From contig NZ_JAMTCT010000004.1 of NCBI RefSeq assembly GCF_024171995.1, positions 248,001-312,000 on the forward strand: a stretch of DNA of 64,000 bases. Direction: 5' to 3'. Origin of the DNA: Promicromonospora umidemergens. GTDB lineage: Bacteria > Actinomycetota > Actinomycetes > Actinomycetales > Cellulomonadaceae. Made by a program: the position numbers and the translations under genes. Under the pieces are notes generated by a model, which saw nothing but the letters and a program-made list of their open reading frames with translations, ran no database searches and was not told where the DNA came from. Shown piece by piece: positions 26,222 through 34,422 of this stretch; position 1 is the stretch's first letter; every line of letters starts with the position of its first letter.

Positions 26222-26710
26222 ATGTCTGACTTCCACATCCGCGCCTCGACACCGGACGACGCCGTGGGCGTCGCCGCGGTGCACTGGACCACCCGGCGCG
26301 CGGCCTTCGGCGAGCTCCTGCCGCCCGAGCACTGGGAAGCCGAGACGCTCGGCACCCGCACGGAGGGCTGGATGCGCATCCTCGCCGCAGGCAACAAGGC
26401 GCTCGTCGCCGAGGTGGGCGACAAGATCGTCGGCTTCGCGATGAAGAACCCGTCCGGCCCGCACCTGGGCCACGCACCCGCACGGGCGGTGGAGCTGCAC
26501 GAGCTGTACGTCGACCCGAACTTCCACGGCACCAACGTGGGCCATGCCCTGCTGGAGAACGCCCTCCCACCCGGTACGCCGGCCCAGCTCTGGACGTTCG
26601 CGTCCAACCCTCGCGGGCGCAAGTTCTTCCAGCGTGCCGGCTTCCTGCCCGACGGCGTCACGGCGACCGACCCGGACACCCACGTGCTGGAGGTCCGGCT
26701 GGTGCGCTGA
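26222..26710 (+). CDS. GNAT family N-acetyltransferase
   Basis: 162 residues from ATG (MSDFHIRAST). Acetyl-CoA motif LHELYVDPNFHGTNVGHALLENALPPGTPAQLW and terminal motif GRKFFQRAGFLPDG. Shares clear stretches with the preceding GNAT protein, implying a local duplication. Only 19 bp separate the genes, so they may be co-transcribed. Substrate unknown. A phased repeat array begins about 90 bp after its stop. Confidence 0.8.
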   Translation: MSDFHIRASTPDDAVGVAAVHWTTRRAAFGELLPPEHWEAETLGTRTEGWMRILAAGNKALVAEVGDKIVGFAMKNPSGPHLGHAPARAVELHELYVDPNFHGTNVGHALLENALPPGTPAQLWTFASNPRGRKFFQRAGFLPDGVTATDPDTHVLEVRLVR

Positions 26711-26798
26711 CGGTGTTCGGCCGGCGGGGTGGGTGGTCGGTGGCAGCGCGTGGCCGACGGCAGCGCGTGGACGGTACGGGGACTCAGGAGCGCGAGGC

Positions 26799-27127
26799 GC
26801 CGAACCGCAAGTTGCTGTCGGTGCACGGCTCGCCGGTCCGCAGGTTGTTCGTCATCCTGATTGCCGAACCGCAAGTTCATCGTCACGCGCACGCCGAACC
26901 GCAAACTAGTCGTCATCCTGATCGGCGAACCGCAAGTTGCTCGGCACCTCCGTCGCCGAGCCGCAAGAAGGTCGTCTATCCAGGCGCTCAAGCACGCGCA
27001 ACATTCGGTTGGACGCCGCAGACCACGCTCAACTTGCGGCTCGGCACGCTCCGCCCAGCCGATGGACGTGCAAGTTGCGGCTCGGCACGCTCCGCCGAGC
27101 CCATGCACGCTCAACATGCGGCTCGGC
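26799..27127. repeat. Head-to-head phased repeat array 1
   Basis: Six forward units with core GCCGAACCGCAAGTTGC begin at 26799, 26832, 26863, 26893, 26924 and 26955, i.e. every 30-33 bp (mostly 31). After a centre near 26985 come reverse-orientation units with core CAACTTGCGGCTCGGC ending at 27045, 27086 and 27127 (exactly 41 bp apart), plus a weaker one ending near 27014. Material between cores is also partly repeated (GTCGTCATCCTGAT; ACGCTCCGCC). The array fills most of the 463-bp gap between two GNAT genes. Units are diverged and there is no cas gene, so it is not CRISPR. A second array of the same family lies at 56743-57060. Confidence 0.88.
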
Positions 27128-27173
27128 GGGAAACCTCTCGATCGAGCGAACGGCCCGTGCCAGGATTGCGGGC

Positions 27174-28133
27174 ATGACCAGCGCACACAGCGTCGAGCTC
27201 TTCGATGATCCTGCGGCCGTGCTCGCCGTGACGGGCGATCTGCTGGCCGCGGAGCCGGTGGTCTGGAGCGTCGTCGCGTCGGTGACGCATCACGCGGCGC
27301 GGTCGTTCGTCCCCGGCGTGCCCCGGCCGGAGCACCCGATGTGGTGGGCCGTGGTGCGGAGCCCGGCAGGCGCCGTCGTCGGGGTGTCGATGCGCACGAT
27401 GCCGCACCCGCCGCACACGGTCTGGGTACCCGCCCTGCCCGACGACGCCGCGCGGCTGCTGGCCCGGGCCGCCCTGGACCGGACAGCTCGCGCCGGTGAC
27501 GCACCGCTGACCTCGGCGAACGGCCCCGTCCCCGCCGTCAGGGCGTTCACCGACGAGGTGCTGCGAACGACGGGCGGGACCACCCGTGAGGGCATACCGG
27601 ACAGGCTGTGGGAGGCGGCGCGCATCACGGCGCCCGAACCCGCGCCGTCGGGCCGCGCACGCCGTGCCACGCTCGACGACCTGGATCTGGTCACCGCCTG
27701 GTTCGAGGTGTTCCACGCGGAGGCGGACGCCCAGGCGGGGCGGACTCCGGACGCCGAACCCTTGCGCATCGAGGGTGCCCGGCGCTGGATCGGCGAGGGC
27801 GGCGTCTGGCTGTGGGACGTCGACGGCGAGGTGGTGCACCTGACCGGTGTACGGCCGCCGTCGTTCGGCGTGGTCCGGGTCGGTCCCGTCTACACGCCGG
27901 CCGAGCACCGCGGACGCGGGTACGCCCGCGCGCTCGTGGCGGAGGTGGCCCAGCAGGTGCTCGACGTCGGCCACCGGGTCTGCCTGTACACCGACCGGGG
28001 CAACCCGGTCTCGAACCGGGTGTATGAATCGATCGGGTTCGAGCCGGTGCTCGACCAGGTCAATCTTGTGGTGGAGCAGTCGGCGGCACGTGCGACAAGG
28101 TCAGCGACAAGTGCAGCGACGGGGAGAGGCTGA
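27174..28133 (+). CDS. GNAT family N-acetyltransferase (two-domain, FR47-like C-terminus)
   Basis: 319 residues from ATG 27174. The N-terminal half (to about 150) resembles a degenerate GNAT domain. The C-terminal half is intact: VGPVYTPAEHRGRGYARALVAEVAQQVLDVG binds acetyl-CoA (RGRGYA), followed by LYTDRGNPVSNRVYESIGFEPV. This matches two-domain actinobacterial acetyltransferases of unknown acceptor. Its last base overlaps the ATG of the hydrolase gene. It begins 47 bp after repeat array 1. Confidence 0.8.
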   Translation: MTSAHSVELFDDPAAVLAVTGDLLAAEPVVWSVVASVTHHAARSFVPGVPRPEHPMWWAVVRSPAGAVVGVSMRTMPHPPHTVWVPALPDDAARLLARAALDRTARAGDAPLTSANGPVPAVRAFTDEVLRTTGGTTREGIPDRLWEAARITAPEPAPSGRARRATLDDLDLVTAWFEVFHAEADAQAGRTPDAEPLRIEGARRWIGEGGVWLWDVDGEVVHLTGVRPPSFGVVRVGPVYTPAEHRGRGYARALVAEVAQQVLDVGHRVCLYTDRGNPVSNRVYESIGFEPVLDQVNLVVEQSAARATRSATSAATGRG

Positions 28134-28654
28134 TGGGACGCAGGGCGATCATCTTTCACGGGACCCACGCCGAGCCCGGCTGGATCTGGTATCCGTGGCT
28201 CGGGGACCGGCTGCGCGGGCGGGGGTACGACGTCGAGATTCCGCACCACCCCGGGACCAACACGGAGCCGATCGGTACCTTTCTGCCGAAGGTGCTCGCC
28301 GCGCACACCTTCGACGAGGACACCGTGCTGGTGGGGCACTCGGGCGGGGCGGCGCTGCTGCTGGCGCTCCTGGAGCACCTCGACGTCACCGTGGCGCAGG
28401 CCGTGCTCGTGGCCGGGTACTCGACGCAGCCGAACGACAACCCCGAGCCGGTACTGCAGGACGCCTACGACTGGCCTGCGATCCGGTCCCACGCTCGCGA
28501 GCTGGTGTTCCTGAACTCGGTGACCGACGAGTTCGGCTGCGACGCGGAGCAGGGCCGGGCCCTGTTCGACCGCCTCGGCGGGACGCTGGTGGTGCGCGAC
28601 GACGGGCACTTCGTCTCGGAGACGCTGGAGCTGGTGGACCGGCTGATTCCCTGA
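28133..28654 (+). CDS. Alpha/beta hydrolase, RBBP9/YdeN type
   Basis: 173 residues. Short serine hydrolase of the RBBP9/YdeN group: IIFHGTHAEPGWIWYPWL at the N-terminus, nucleophile elbow LVGHSGGAALLL, acid region LVFLNSVTDEFG, and catalytic histidine in VVRDDGHFVSE. Length is normal for this lidless family. The start overlaps the preceding GNAT stop by one base, so they are translationally linked. Natural substrate unknown. Confidence 0.85.
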   Translation: MGRRAIIFHGTHAEPGWIWYPWLGDRLRGRGYDVEIPHHPGTNTEPIGTFLPKVLAAHTFDEDTVLVGHSGGAALLLALLEHLDVTVAQAVLVAGYSTQPNDNPEPVLQDAYDWPAIRSHARELVFLNSVTDEFGCDAEQGRALFDRLGGTLVVRDDGHFVSETLELVDRLIP

Positions 28655-28678
28655 GTGCTCGACGTGAAAGGTGATCGC

Positions 28679-29638
28679 ATGCACTTGGTTCCGTTGCACC
28701 CGACGGCCGAGGCCGCCTTGTCCCGCTTGGACGACGCCGATCCGACCCTGCGCGACCTGGCGAGAGCCCTTGCCGATGAGCCTGGGTGGGTGGTCGGCGA
28801 CCTCTTGGCCACGATCGAGAACGACGTCAGCGACAGCGCAGCTCGGCTCGATCGGGCGGTGCTGCTGCTGGCGGCGAGGCACGAGGCAGAAGTCTTCGGC
28901 GACAGCTATGTGCGCTGCGAGTACCTGCTGCTGGGCGCGCTCGACGTGCTGGGCGACGACGACCGCTCGGCGCGCGCCCGCGCGGACTTTCACGTGCTGA
29001 TGAGAGACCGGGCGGTCGCCGAATACCTGAAGCTCGTGCCACGTCCCCGGCCCGCGGGTGCCGCACGCCCGTGCCTCGTGCTCGTGGCCGGTATGCCCGG
29101 CACGGGCAAGTCCACGCTGGCCGAGTCGTTGGCGTCCGCACTGCAGGCGCCGGTCTTCTCGATGGACTGGCAGCTCGGCGCCCTGGTGCCGTTCGGGACG
29201 CTCCGCCCGGACAACACGGGGCCGCTGGCGGACCTGATGCTTGTTGCGGCGGCGGCCCGCCAGCTCCAGCTGGGACTTGGTGCGGTCATCGATGCCACCG
29301 GCCACACCCACGAGTTCCGCGAACGACTGGAGTCTCTTGCCGCGACCCTCGACGCGAGGTTCATCGGCGTGGAGTGCGTGTGCTCGGACGAAGCCGCCCA
29401 CCGAGGTCGGGTCGAGGGTCGTGACCGTGGGATCCCGGGCTGGCCGGCGACCGTCACCTGGGCACACGTGCAGCGGATGACGGAGCGCTGGGAGGCCTGG
29501 CACCAACCCCACCTGGTCCTGGACACCGCCCAGGAGCTCCCGGAGGCCTCGCTACGACGAGTCCTCGGCCATGTCAGACATGCGCCTGCCGTACGTAACA
29601 CAAGCCACCTCCACGCGCCGATATCCGTCCAGCAGTGA
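28679..29638 (+). CDS. P-loop kinase-like protein (AAA_33 type, zeta-toxin/aminoglycoside-kinase-like)
   Basis: 319 residues from ATG 28679, chosen for AAGGTGA upstream; GTG 28655 would add 8 residues. An all-helical N-terminal domain (about 1-130) precedes the P-loop VLVAGMPGTGKSTLAESLASAL (about 141-162). Conserved later blocks VIDATGHTHEFRERLESLA and VECVCSDEAAHRGRVEGRDRG resemble the lid and arginine-bearing region of AAA_33 kinases. A phosphotransfer role is inferred; the N-terminal domain is not one I recognise. 24-bp gap from the hydrolase gene suggests one operon from 27174 to 29638. Confidence 0.7.
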   Translation: MHLVPLHPTAEAALSRLDDADPTLRDLARALADEPGWVVGDLLATIENDVSDSAARLDRAVLLLAARHEAEVFGDSYVRCEYLLLGALDVLGDDDRSARARADFHVLMRDRAVAEYLKLVPRPRPAGAARPCLVLVAGMPGTGKSTLAESLASALQAPVFSMDWQLGALVPFGTLRPDNTGPLADLMLVAAAARQLQLGLGAVIDATGHTHEFRERLESLAATLDARFIGVECVCSDEAAHRGRVEGRDRGIPGWPATVTWAHVQRMTERWEAWHQPHLVLDTAQELPEASLRRVLGHVRHAPAVRNTSHLHAPISVQQ

Positions 29639-29856
29639 CGGCTCGTAGATCGCGAGGGATCGGGTCATTCAAGTCGTCGTCCACGCATCGGCACGGAGGA
29701 TCCTGGCCATCGTTTGCCTTGGGATTATCTGTATCGCGGCAGAGGTGTTAGTGATGCCACGCGACGCCGTAACCGGTCAGCGTGTGCCCCTTGTCGGTAG
29801 AATGGCGGCGAGTGGACGAACTCTCGCGCCAGGCCTAACAGATAGAGTTTAGAAGA

Positions 29857-30741
29857 ATGATATCGGATCAGAACAAGGCTGCCGTCAAGCAGCTGGTCGA
29901 GGGGCTAGGAACGAATGGCAGCCCCAACGCCTTTGACGTTCTTCACGACGATGCAGTATGGACCGTCATGGCGGACGCCGACACCTTCCCCGTCTCCGGC
30001 GACATGCCAAAGCCCGCGTTCATTGAACATATGAGGAGGTTCCGCGACTCACTCCCCAGCGGCATACACGTGTCAGTGACCAGTGTCATTGCAGATGAAG
30101 CCAACGCGTCCGTTGAGGCAACGTCGAACGCGCTCCTCGCTAACGGACAGACGCTCAATCAGGTATATCATTTCGCGTTCGAAATCGAGGGCGGCAAGGT
30201 CGTCAGAGCAAGAGAATACATCGATACCGCCCGCGCCCTGTCCGCGTTTTCCAGTAAGCACCCTGCCGGCAGCTCGACTACAACGAAGATCCGATTTCGA
30301 TTGGACCGCGATGAGGACGGCTGGCCACCGGCGGAGTCGGAAGGAGTCTGGGCCGAGCCCCTCGGAAACGACCGCTACCAGATCGTCAACACGCCGTGGT
30401 TCATCCGCGGAACGTCCGCCGAAGACGTCGTCCGGGCCCTTGCTGATGACGACGGTGTGCTGTGGTTCTCGGAGACGCTCGTCCACGGCGGGCATCAGAC
30501 GATCAGGATCATTCCGCGTGACGACGGGCGCCTGAACGGCGATCGTCAAGCAGTCCTCGATGCGTTCGCTCCGTTGAACATCTCGGGCGAAGGCCTGAGC
30601 GATCAGTTCCGCATAGTCGCGCTCGACATCGGCCCCGACACAGACGTGGCTGCCGTGAAGCAGCTGTGCATCGACGGCGAAGCCGACGGACGGTGGTACC
30701 ACGAGGAAGGCAATGTGACGCCGGAGTGGATCGCATCCTGA
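29857..30741 (+). CDS. SnoaL-like / DUF4265 fusion protein
   Basis: 294 residues from ATG 29857. Residues 1-135 (KQLVEGLGTNGSPNAFDVLHDDAVWTVMADADTFPVSG ... ARALSAFSSKHP) match SnoaL-like small barrels. Residues about 146-290 (TKIRFRLDRDEDGWPPAESEGVWAEPLGNDRYQIVNTPWF) match DUF4265, usually a stand-alone protein of unknown function that accompanies toxin and polymorphic-toxin immunity loci. The gene and especially its 218-bp upstream region are less GC-rich than neighbours, with unusual codons (ATA, TTA-like runs upstream), suggesting transfer. Binding partner unknown. Confidence 0.65.
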   Translation: MISDQNKAAVKQLVEGLGTNGSPNAFDVLHDDAVWTVMADADTFPVSGDMPKPAFIEHMRRFRDSLPSGIHVSVTSVIADEANASVEATSNALLANGQTLNQVYHFAFEIEGGKVVRAREYIDTARALSAFSSKHPAGSSTTTKIRFRLDRDEDGWPPAESEGVWAEPLGNDRYQIVNTPWFIRGTSAEDVVRALADDDGVLWFSETLVHGGHQTIRIIPRDDGRLNGDRQAVLDAFAPLNISGEGLSDQFRIVALDIGPDTDVAAVKQLCIDGEADGRWYHEEGNVTPEWIAS

Positions 30742-30862
30742 GAGCAGATCAGTGGACGACCGCTCACCCAGAACGCGCGATGTACTGCTGGGCGAGTTGC
30801 CGACATCCCGGAGGCGGTTCTCGCAGTTGGCCTGGGTGACTGATGGCCGTCAAGATGGAGCT

Positions 30863-31456
30863 ATGGCTACCCAGCTCTGGATCACCGGCGACCCCGACAC
30901 GGACAGACTCCTGAGCGAGGACCCTTTCGCGCTCCTTACTGGCATGTTGTTGGACCAGCAGTACCCGATGGAGCACGCGTTCGCCGGCCCGCGCAAGATC
31001 CGCGACCGCATGGGCTCGTTCGACGTGCACGCCATCGCCGACGCCGACCCGGACGAGTTCGTGACCATGGCGACCACTCCCCCGGCGATCCACCGCTACG
31101 GGCGGTCCATGGCGGGACGCGTCCAGGACCTCGCCCGCACCGTCGTCGACGAGTACGACGGCGACGCCGCGAGGATCTGGACCGCGCCCGGCTCGGACGG
31201 CGGCGCCCCGACCGGCCGTGAGGTGCTGCGGCGGCTCAACGCGTTGCCCGGTTACGGGGAGCGCAAGGCCAAGATCTTCCTCGCGCTGCTCGGCAAGCAG
31301 CGCGAGATCCAGCCCGAGGGCTGGCGCGAGGCGGCCGGCGAGTTCGGCGAGGAGGGCTCGCACCGCTCGATCGCCGACGTGACGAGCGCTGACGCGCTGC
31401 TCGAGGTCCGCGCGTTCAAGAAGGCACAGAAGGCAGCGGCAAAGGGCGCAGGCTGA
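30863..31456 (+). CDS. HhH-GPD family base-excision-like protein (TIGR03252 type)
   Basis: 197 residues from ATG 30863 (MATQLWITGDPDTDRLL); longer frames exist but lack motif support. The helix-hairpin-helix region reads EVLRRLNALPGYGERKAKIFLALLGKQ, and LLTGMLLDQQYPMEHAF resembles the N-terminal helices of HhH-GPD DNA glycosylases. The catalytic Lys/Asp of Nth/MutY is not obvious, and the family is uncharacterised. Its 3' 75 bp are duplicated with one mismatch at 33136-33210 on the far side of the toxin-antitoxin island. Confidence 0.8.
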   Translation: MATQLWITGDPDTDRLLSEDPFALLTGMLLDQQYPMEHAFAGPRKIRDRMGSFDVHAIADADPDEFVTMATTPPAIHRYGRSMAGRVQDLARTVVDEYDGDAARIWTAPGSDGGAPTGREVLRRLNALPGYGERKAKIFLALLGKQREIQPEGWREAAGEFGEEGSHRSIADVTSADALLEVRAFKKAQKAAAKGAG

Positions 31457-31489
31457 GAAGACGCCACCGAACCGCCCAACCCGGCGAGC

Positions 31490-31819
31490 TCAATCGGGCA
31501 CGACCTCGACGTAGCGTCTTGCCTCCTGGTAAGAGGCCGAGTCCGACATCGCATGCAGGTGTTCGAACGCCTCGGCGAGGTCGGCTTCGTCAGCCGCACC
31601 GAAGCTGACGAGCCGGACCACGAAGCCGGGCCCCTCCGCGACACATTCGAGTGCGGTCTCGCCGCTGTCGAAGGGCAGCTCGTGGCATTCCTTGAATGTG
31701 AGGCCGCTCGTGGAGCGGTCGTCGTACACCGTCGCGGTCGAGCTGACATGAACCTCGTCGCCGTCCGGCATCAGGTACACCGCGACGGAGGATCCAATCG
31801 GGCGATCCACTTCGGGCAC
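31490..31819 (-). CDS. Hypothetical protein in toxin-antitoxin island
   Basis: 109 residues from GTG 31819, selected because GGAGG lies five bases upstream; ATG 31912 lacks a ribosome site. Acidic soluble protein (SSVAVYLMPDGDEVHVSSTATVYDDRSTSG ... VVRLVSFGAADEADLAEAFEHLHAMSDSASYQ) with no recognised motif or membrane segment. It lies 115 bp downstream of the PIN toxin on the same strand, inside the segment bounded by the duplicated HhH-GPD 3' end, and could be cargo of that island. Confidence 0.55.
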   Translation of the reverse strand: MPEVDRPIGSSVAVYLMPDGDEVHVSSTATVYDDRSTSGLTFKECHELPFDSGETALECVAEGPGFVVRLVSFGAADEADLAEAFEHLHAMSDSASYQEARRYVEVVPD

Positions 31820-31934
31820 ACGAACCTCCGCACCATGTGGGACGCCGAGCCTGCCAGGGGCAGGGCCACATGTCACCGGATTCCGGCGTCTGAATCCGCC
31901 CAGACGCGTCATGCCGCAGACACGCGCAGCGCGG

Positions 31935-32507
31935 TCAGGCCACCTCTCGGACCATTGCCACAGCCTGCTGCATCCCGTATCGGGATGACAGCAGGTCGAG
32001 TAGCTCGTCGATGCTGCGGGCGGGGTTGGTGTAGCGGGTACTGATCTGCTCCAGGGCGCGCAGGGCCGTACCAGGTGCGATGGAAACCGAGTCAGCCGCG
32101 AAGCGGGCAGCGGTCACGACGGTGATAACGTCCGGCAGCAGCTTGGCCGGCAGGTCCTTGACATTGTCACTGACGATAACGCCCGCACCGCCAACAACCG
32201 CGGCGGCGACCAGGTGTTCGTCGTCCGGATCGGGCAGACCGTAGGTGCCCTCCAGCGGTTCCCAGCCAGAGATGCACGAATCGTCAAAGGCCCACCCCAC
32301 CTGGTCGATCAGCCGCCGGGCCGCCGCTTCTGCCTGCTCCGGCATAGCGCCGCGGCGCACCCGCTTGTCCGCCTCAACGCGGACGAGCTCGTCGAGGATG
32401 GCCTGCGACCAGATGGGTCGGTACAGGCCCTCAGCGGCCATGCTCAGGAGGAAGTCCCGCTGCAGGCTCGGCCACAGCACCGAGGTGTCCAGAAGAGCCG
32501 TGAACAC
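31935..32507 (-). CDS. PIN domain toxin-like ribonuclease
   Basis: 190 residues from GTG 32507, three bases after the antitoxin stop. The PIN fold is shown by ALLDTSVLW (first acidic residue), ILDELVRVEADK, the DPDDEHLVAAAV metal cluster and VIVSDNVKDLP (fourth acidic residue). Its C-terminal extension (about 135-190, ISTRYTNPARSIDELLDLLSSRYGMQQAVAMVREV) marks the PIN proteins that pair with HTH antitoxins instead of VapB. Expected to cleave RNA when released from its partner. Confidence 0.85.
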   Translation of the reverse strand: MFTALLDTSVLWPSLQRDFLLSMAAEGLYRPIWSQAILDELVRVEADKRVRRGAMPEQAEAAARRLIDQVGWAFDDSCISGWEPLEGTYGLPDPDDEHLVAAAVVGGAGVIVSDNVKDLPAKLLPDVITVVTAARFAADSVSIAPGTALRALEQISTRYTNPARSIDELLDLLSSRYGMQQAVAMVREVA

Positions 32508-32510
32508 GAG

Positions 32511-33032
32511 TCACCCCCGCCGTGCTGCCGCCGCGGCTTTTCGCGCCTCACGCAATCGCTCGATCATCTCGGCAGGGTCGTCCTCGTCATCGATGTCCAC
32601 CGACGTGGCGGCCAGCATCGCGTACTGGCGCGCCCGGCGCCGCGCACGGTAGGCGAGCACGTCGCTCAGCAGAAGGCGACGACGGTTCCCGTTCCGCTCG
32701 GCTGCAAGCTCGCCCGACTCAATCATCCGCACCACTGTGGGGCGAGACACTCCGAGCAGGTCAGCCGCCTGCTGCGTGGTCAGCTGCGGCTCCTGCGGAG
32801 ACACTGTGACCGCCTTGCCCGCCGCAAGCGCCTCGACCACTTGCACCAACGCCCGGTACACGGTTCTGGGCAGCTCGATCTGCTCACCCTCACCACCGCC
32901 TACGAGCAGGAACCGGCGAGCAGGCTCGGTTCCACGCCTGTCGGCGTGCGCGGCAAGGAAGCTGAGCACCTCGGCCGCGCCGGACGCGGACTCCTCCGGG
33001 ACGTACGTCTGTGATGCCAGCTCTGCGCTCAT
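32511..33032 (-). CDS. Excisionase-type HTH antitoxin
   Basis: 173 residues from ATG 33032 after AGGAGGAG. The central winged HTH reads PQLTTQQAADLLGVSRPTVVRMIESGELAAERNGNRRRLLLSDVLAYRARRR, the excisionase/MerR-like DNA-binding family used by many antitoxins. The acidic C-terminus (DIDDEDDPAEMIERLREARKAAAAARRG) probably binds the PIN protein encoded next. The start region carries inverted CGAACGT/ACGTTCG boxes, fitting autorepression. Confidence 0.85.
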   Translation of the reverse strand: MSAELASQTYVPEESASGAAEVLSFLAAHADRRGTEPARRFLLVGGGEGEQIELPRTVYRALVQVVEALAAGKAVTVSPQEPQLTTQQAADLLGVSRPTVVRMIESGELAAERNGNRRRLLLSDVLAYRARRRARQYAMLAATSVDIDDEDDPAEMIERLREARKAAAAARRG

Positions 33033-33053
33033 AGCTCCTCCTCAGTGGCCATA

Positions 33054-33085
33054 CGAACGTATCGTACCTGGTTTCGTAACGTTCG
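33054..33085. promoter_or_regulatory. Inverted-repeat operator before the PIN toxin-antitoxin operon
   Basis: CGAACGT (33054-33060) and ACGTTCG (33079-33085) are perfect inverted copies about two helical turns apart, and the left one is itself part of ATACG-AA-CGTAT. Located 22-53 bp upstream of the antitoxin ATG, where an autoregulatory antitoxin would bind. Confidence 0.6.
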
Positions 33086-33096
33086 AATAGTGACGT

Positions 33097-33222
33097 GAAG
33101 GGCCCGCAACCGCATGGGCGTTCGACGTGCACGCCATCGCCGACGTGACGAGCGCTGGCGCGCTGCTCGAGGTCCGCGCGTTCAAGAAGGCACAGAAGGC
33201 AGCGGCAAAGAACACCGGCTGA
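33097..33222 (+). pseudogene. Remnant duplicate of the HhH-GPD gene 3' end
   Basis: Two pieces of the gene at 30863-31456 are joined here. About 33103-33144 matches 31005-31042 (GCATGGGC.GTTCGACGTGCAC) with a 2-base loss. From ATCGCCGAC at 33136 onward the sequence matches 31370-31444 for 75 bp with one mismatch and reaches the equivalent TGA. The join is at ATCGCCGAC, which occurs in the intact gene at both 31034 and 31370, so 336 bp was lost by recombination at that short repeat. It bounds the island carrying the PIN module. Confidence 0.88.
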
Positions 33223-33236
33223 CCTCGGGAGACCCG

Positions 33237-33283
33237 GCCGCCCCACTGGCCTGGTATGCCACCGACGGGCCAGTGGGGCGGCC
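33237..33283. terminator. Bidirectional terminator hairpin
   Basis: Perfect 16-bp arms, 33237-33252 and 33268-33283 (GGCCGCCCCACTGGCC and its complement), with a 15-base loop. It follows the HhH-GPD remnant (+) and the Ala/Ser/Pro lipoprotein gene (-), which converge here. Confidence 0.8.
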
Positions 33284-33294
33284 GCTACTCGCTA

Positions 33295-33771
33295 CTAGCC
33301 GGTGGTGTACAGAGCGTCCGACGGCGCAGAGGACGGCGCAGAGGACGGCTCCTGCGCCGGCTCACCGGCCCCCGCAGGCGCAGGCGCGGACTCAGAGGGA
33401 ACGCTGGGGACCGGCGACGGCTCGGCGGGGGCGCCCGACGGCTCGCCCGACGTGGACGGCTCGGCAGGAGCGGCCGACGGCTCGTCCGTGCCGGTCGCCG
33501 CGGACTGCTCGGCGGGAACGCTGGGCACCGGCGTCGCCTCGGAGACTGCCGACGACGGCGCGACCGCCGGCTCCTCTGGCTCCGCGGCACTGGCCGTCGT
33601 ACAGGCGGTGGCCAGCAGCGCGACGGCGAGAGCGCTGCCCGCTGCGGCGGCGCCTCGTACGGTGGCGCCCCAGGGGCTTCGACGGCGGACCGGGCTGCGG
33701 GTCGTGGACGGGAGAGAATTCGATCGGTAGAGAGTCACACATCGGTCAGTGTGCGTCGGGACGCGCCTCAT
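33295..33771 (-). CDS. Ala/Pro/Ser-rich putative lipoprotein
   Basis: 158 residues from ATG 33771 with GAGGA six bases upstream. A basic N-terminus (RSPVRRRSPW) precedes a hydrophobic helix and lipobox ALLATAC (about residues 52-58). The remainder is low-complexity EPxxAPSS/PSxPAEPS sequence with no fold visible, probably an extended cell-wall-spanning segment. Divergent from a sigma factor gene with only 14 bp between starts, so their regulation is probably linked. Confidence 0.65.
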   Translation of the reverse strand: MRRVPTHTDRCVTLYRSNSLPSTTRSPVRRRSPWGATVRGAAAAGSALAVALLATACTTASAAEPEEPAVAPSSAVSEATPVPSVPAEQSAATGTDEPSAAPAEPSTSGEPSGAPAEPSPVPSVPSESAPAPAGAGEPAQEPSSAPSSAPSDALYTTG

Positions 33772-33785
33772 GACAGTCCTCGGGT

Positions 33786-34421
33786 GTGACGAGGCAGACG
33801 CACCCGAGGTGTCATGCGAGACCCGCTGCCGGACACAGACCGTTGAGCAGGCCCACGCCCGTCCCCCGCCATCTGGAGACCACCCTGTCCGCCCACACCG
33901 AGCCACGTGACCTCGAGGCAGGCCCGCTCACACCGGCGCAGACCGAGTCGCTGTTCACCGAGCACGCCCGTGCGGTGCACCGGTACGCGCGCACCCGGCT
34001 CGGCACGGCCGAGGCGGAGGACGTCGTGGCGGAGGTGTTCGCCATCGCCTGGCGCAAGGGCGAGATACCCGACGACCCACGGGCCTGGCTGTTCGCCATC
34101 GCCCGCCGGGTGCTGGCCAACCAGGTCCGGGCAGAGCGACGACGCACCGCGCTGGCAGAACGGACGTTGCGCCACCCGGCGGCTCCGGGTCCGGACGACG
34201 CTCGCCTCGTGGACGAGCTCGACGTGCTGCGCCGGGCGCTGGCGTTCCTACGCCCCGCTGACCGCGAGGTCGTCGAGCTGCTGGCCGCGGCTGAGCTGAG
34301 CACCGCGGAGGTTGCCGGTGTGCTCGGCTGCACCACGGCGTCGGCGGCCACCCGCGTCTACCGCGCGCGACGTCGGCTGCGTGCCGCCTACCGCACCGTG
34401 ACCGAAGGTCAGGAGACCTGA
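33786..34421 (+). CDS. ECF-type RNA polymerase sigma factor
   Basis: Up to 211 residues from GTG 33786; TTG 33843 is also possible and no Shine-Dalgarno decides. Region 2: LFTEHARAVHRYARTRLGTAEAEDVVAEVFAIAWRKGEIPDDPRAWLFAIARRVLANQVRAERRR. Region 4: ALAFLRPADREVVELLAAAELSTAEVAGVLGCTTASAATRVYRARRRLRAAY. Followed after one base by a membrane protein, repeating the sigma/membrane-partner layout seen at 13.4-14.8 kb. Confidence 0.85.
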   Translation: MTRQTHPRCHARPAAGHRPLSRPTPVPRHLETTLSAHTEPRDLEAGPLTPAQTESLFTEHARAVHRYARTRLGTAEAEDVVAEVFAIAWRKGEIPDDPRAWLFAIARRVLANQVRAERRRTALAERTLRHPAAPGPDDARLVDELDVLRRALAFLRPADREVVELLAAAELSTAEVAGVLGCTTASAATRVYRARRRLRAAYRTVTEGQET

Positions 34422-34422
34422 C

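Noticed and set aside
26799-27127. CRISPR array
   Set aside because: Repeats are diverged, short, partly repeated between cores and switch strand at the centre; no cas genes.
33302-33730. Forward-strand frame opposite the Ala/Pro/Ser lipoprotein
   Set aside because: Reverse strand has a ribosome site, signal peptide and lipobox; the forward frame is only its Asp/Gly/Ser mirror.
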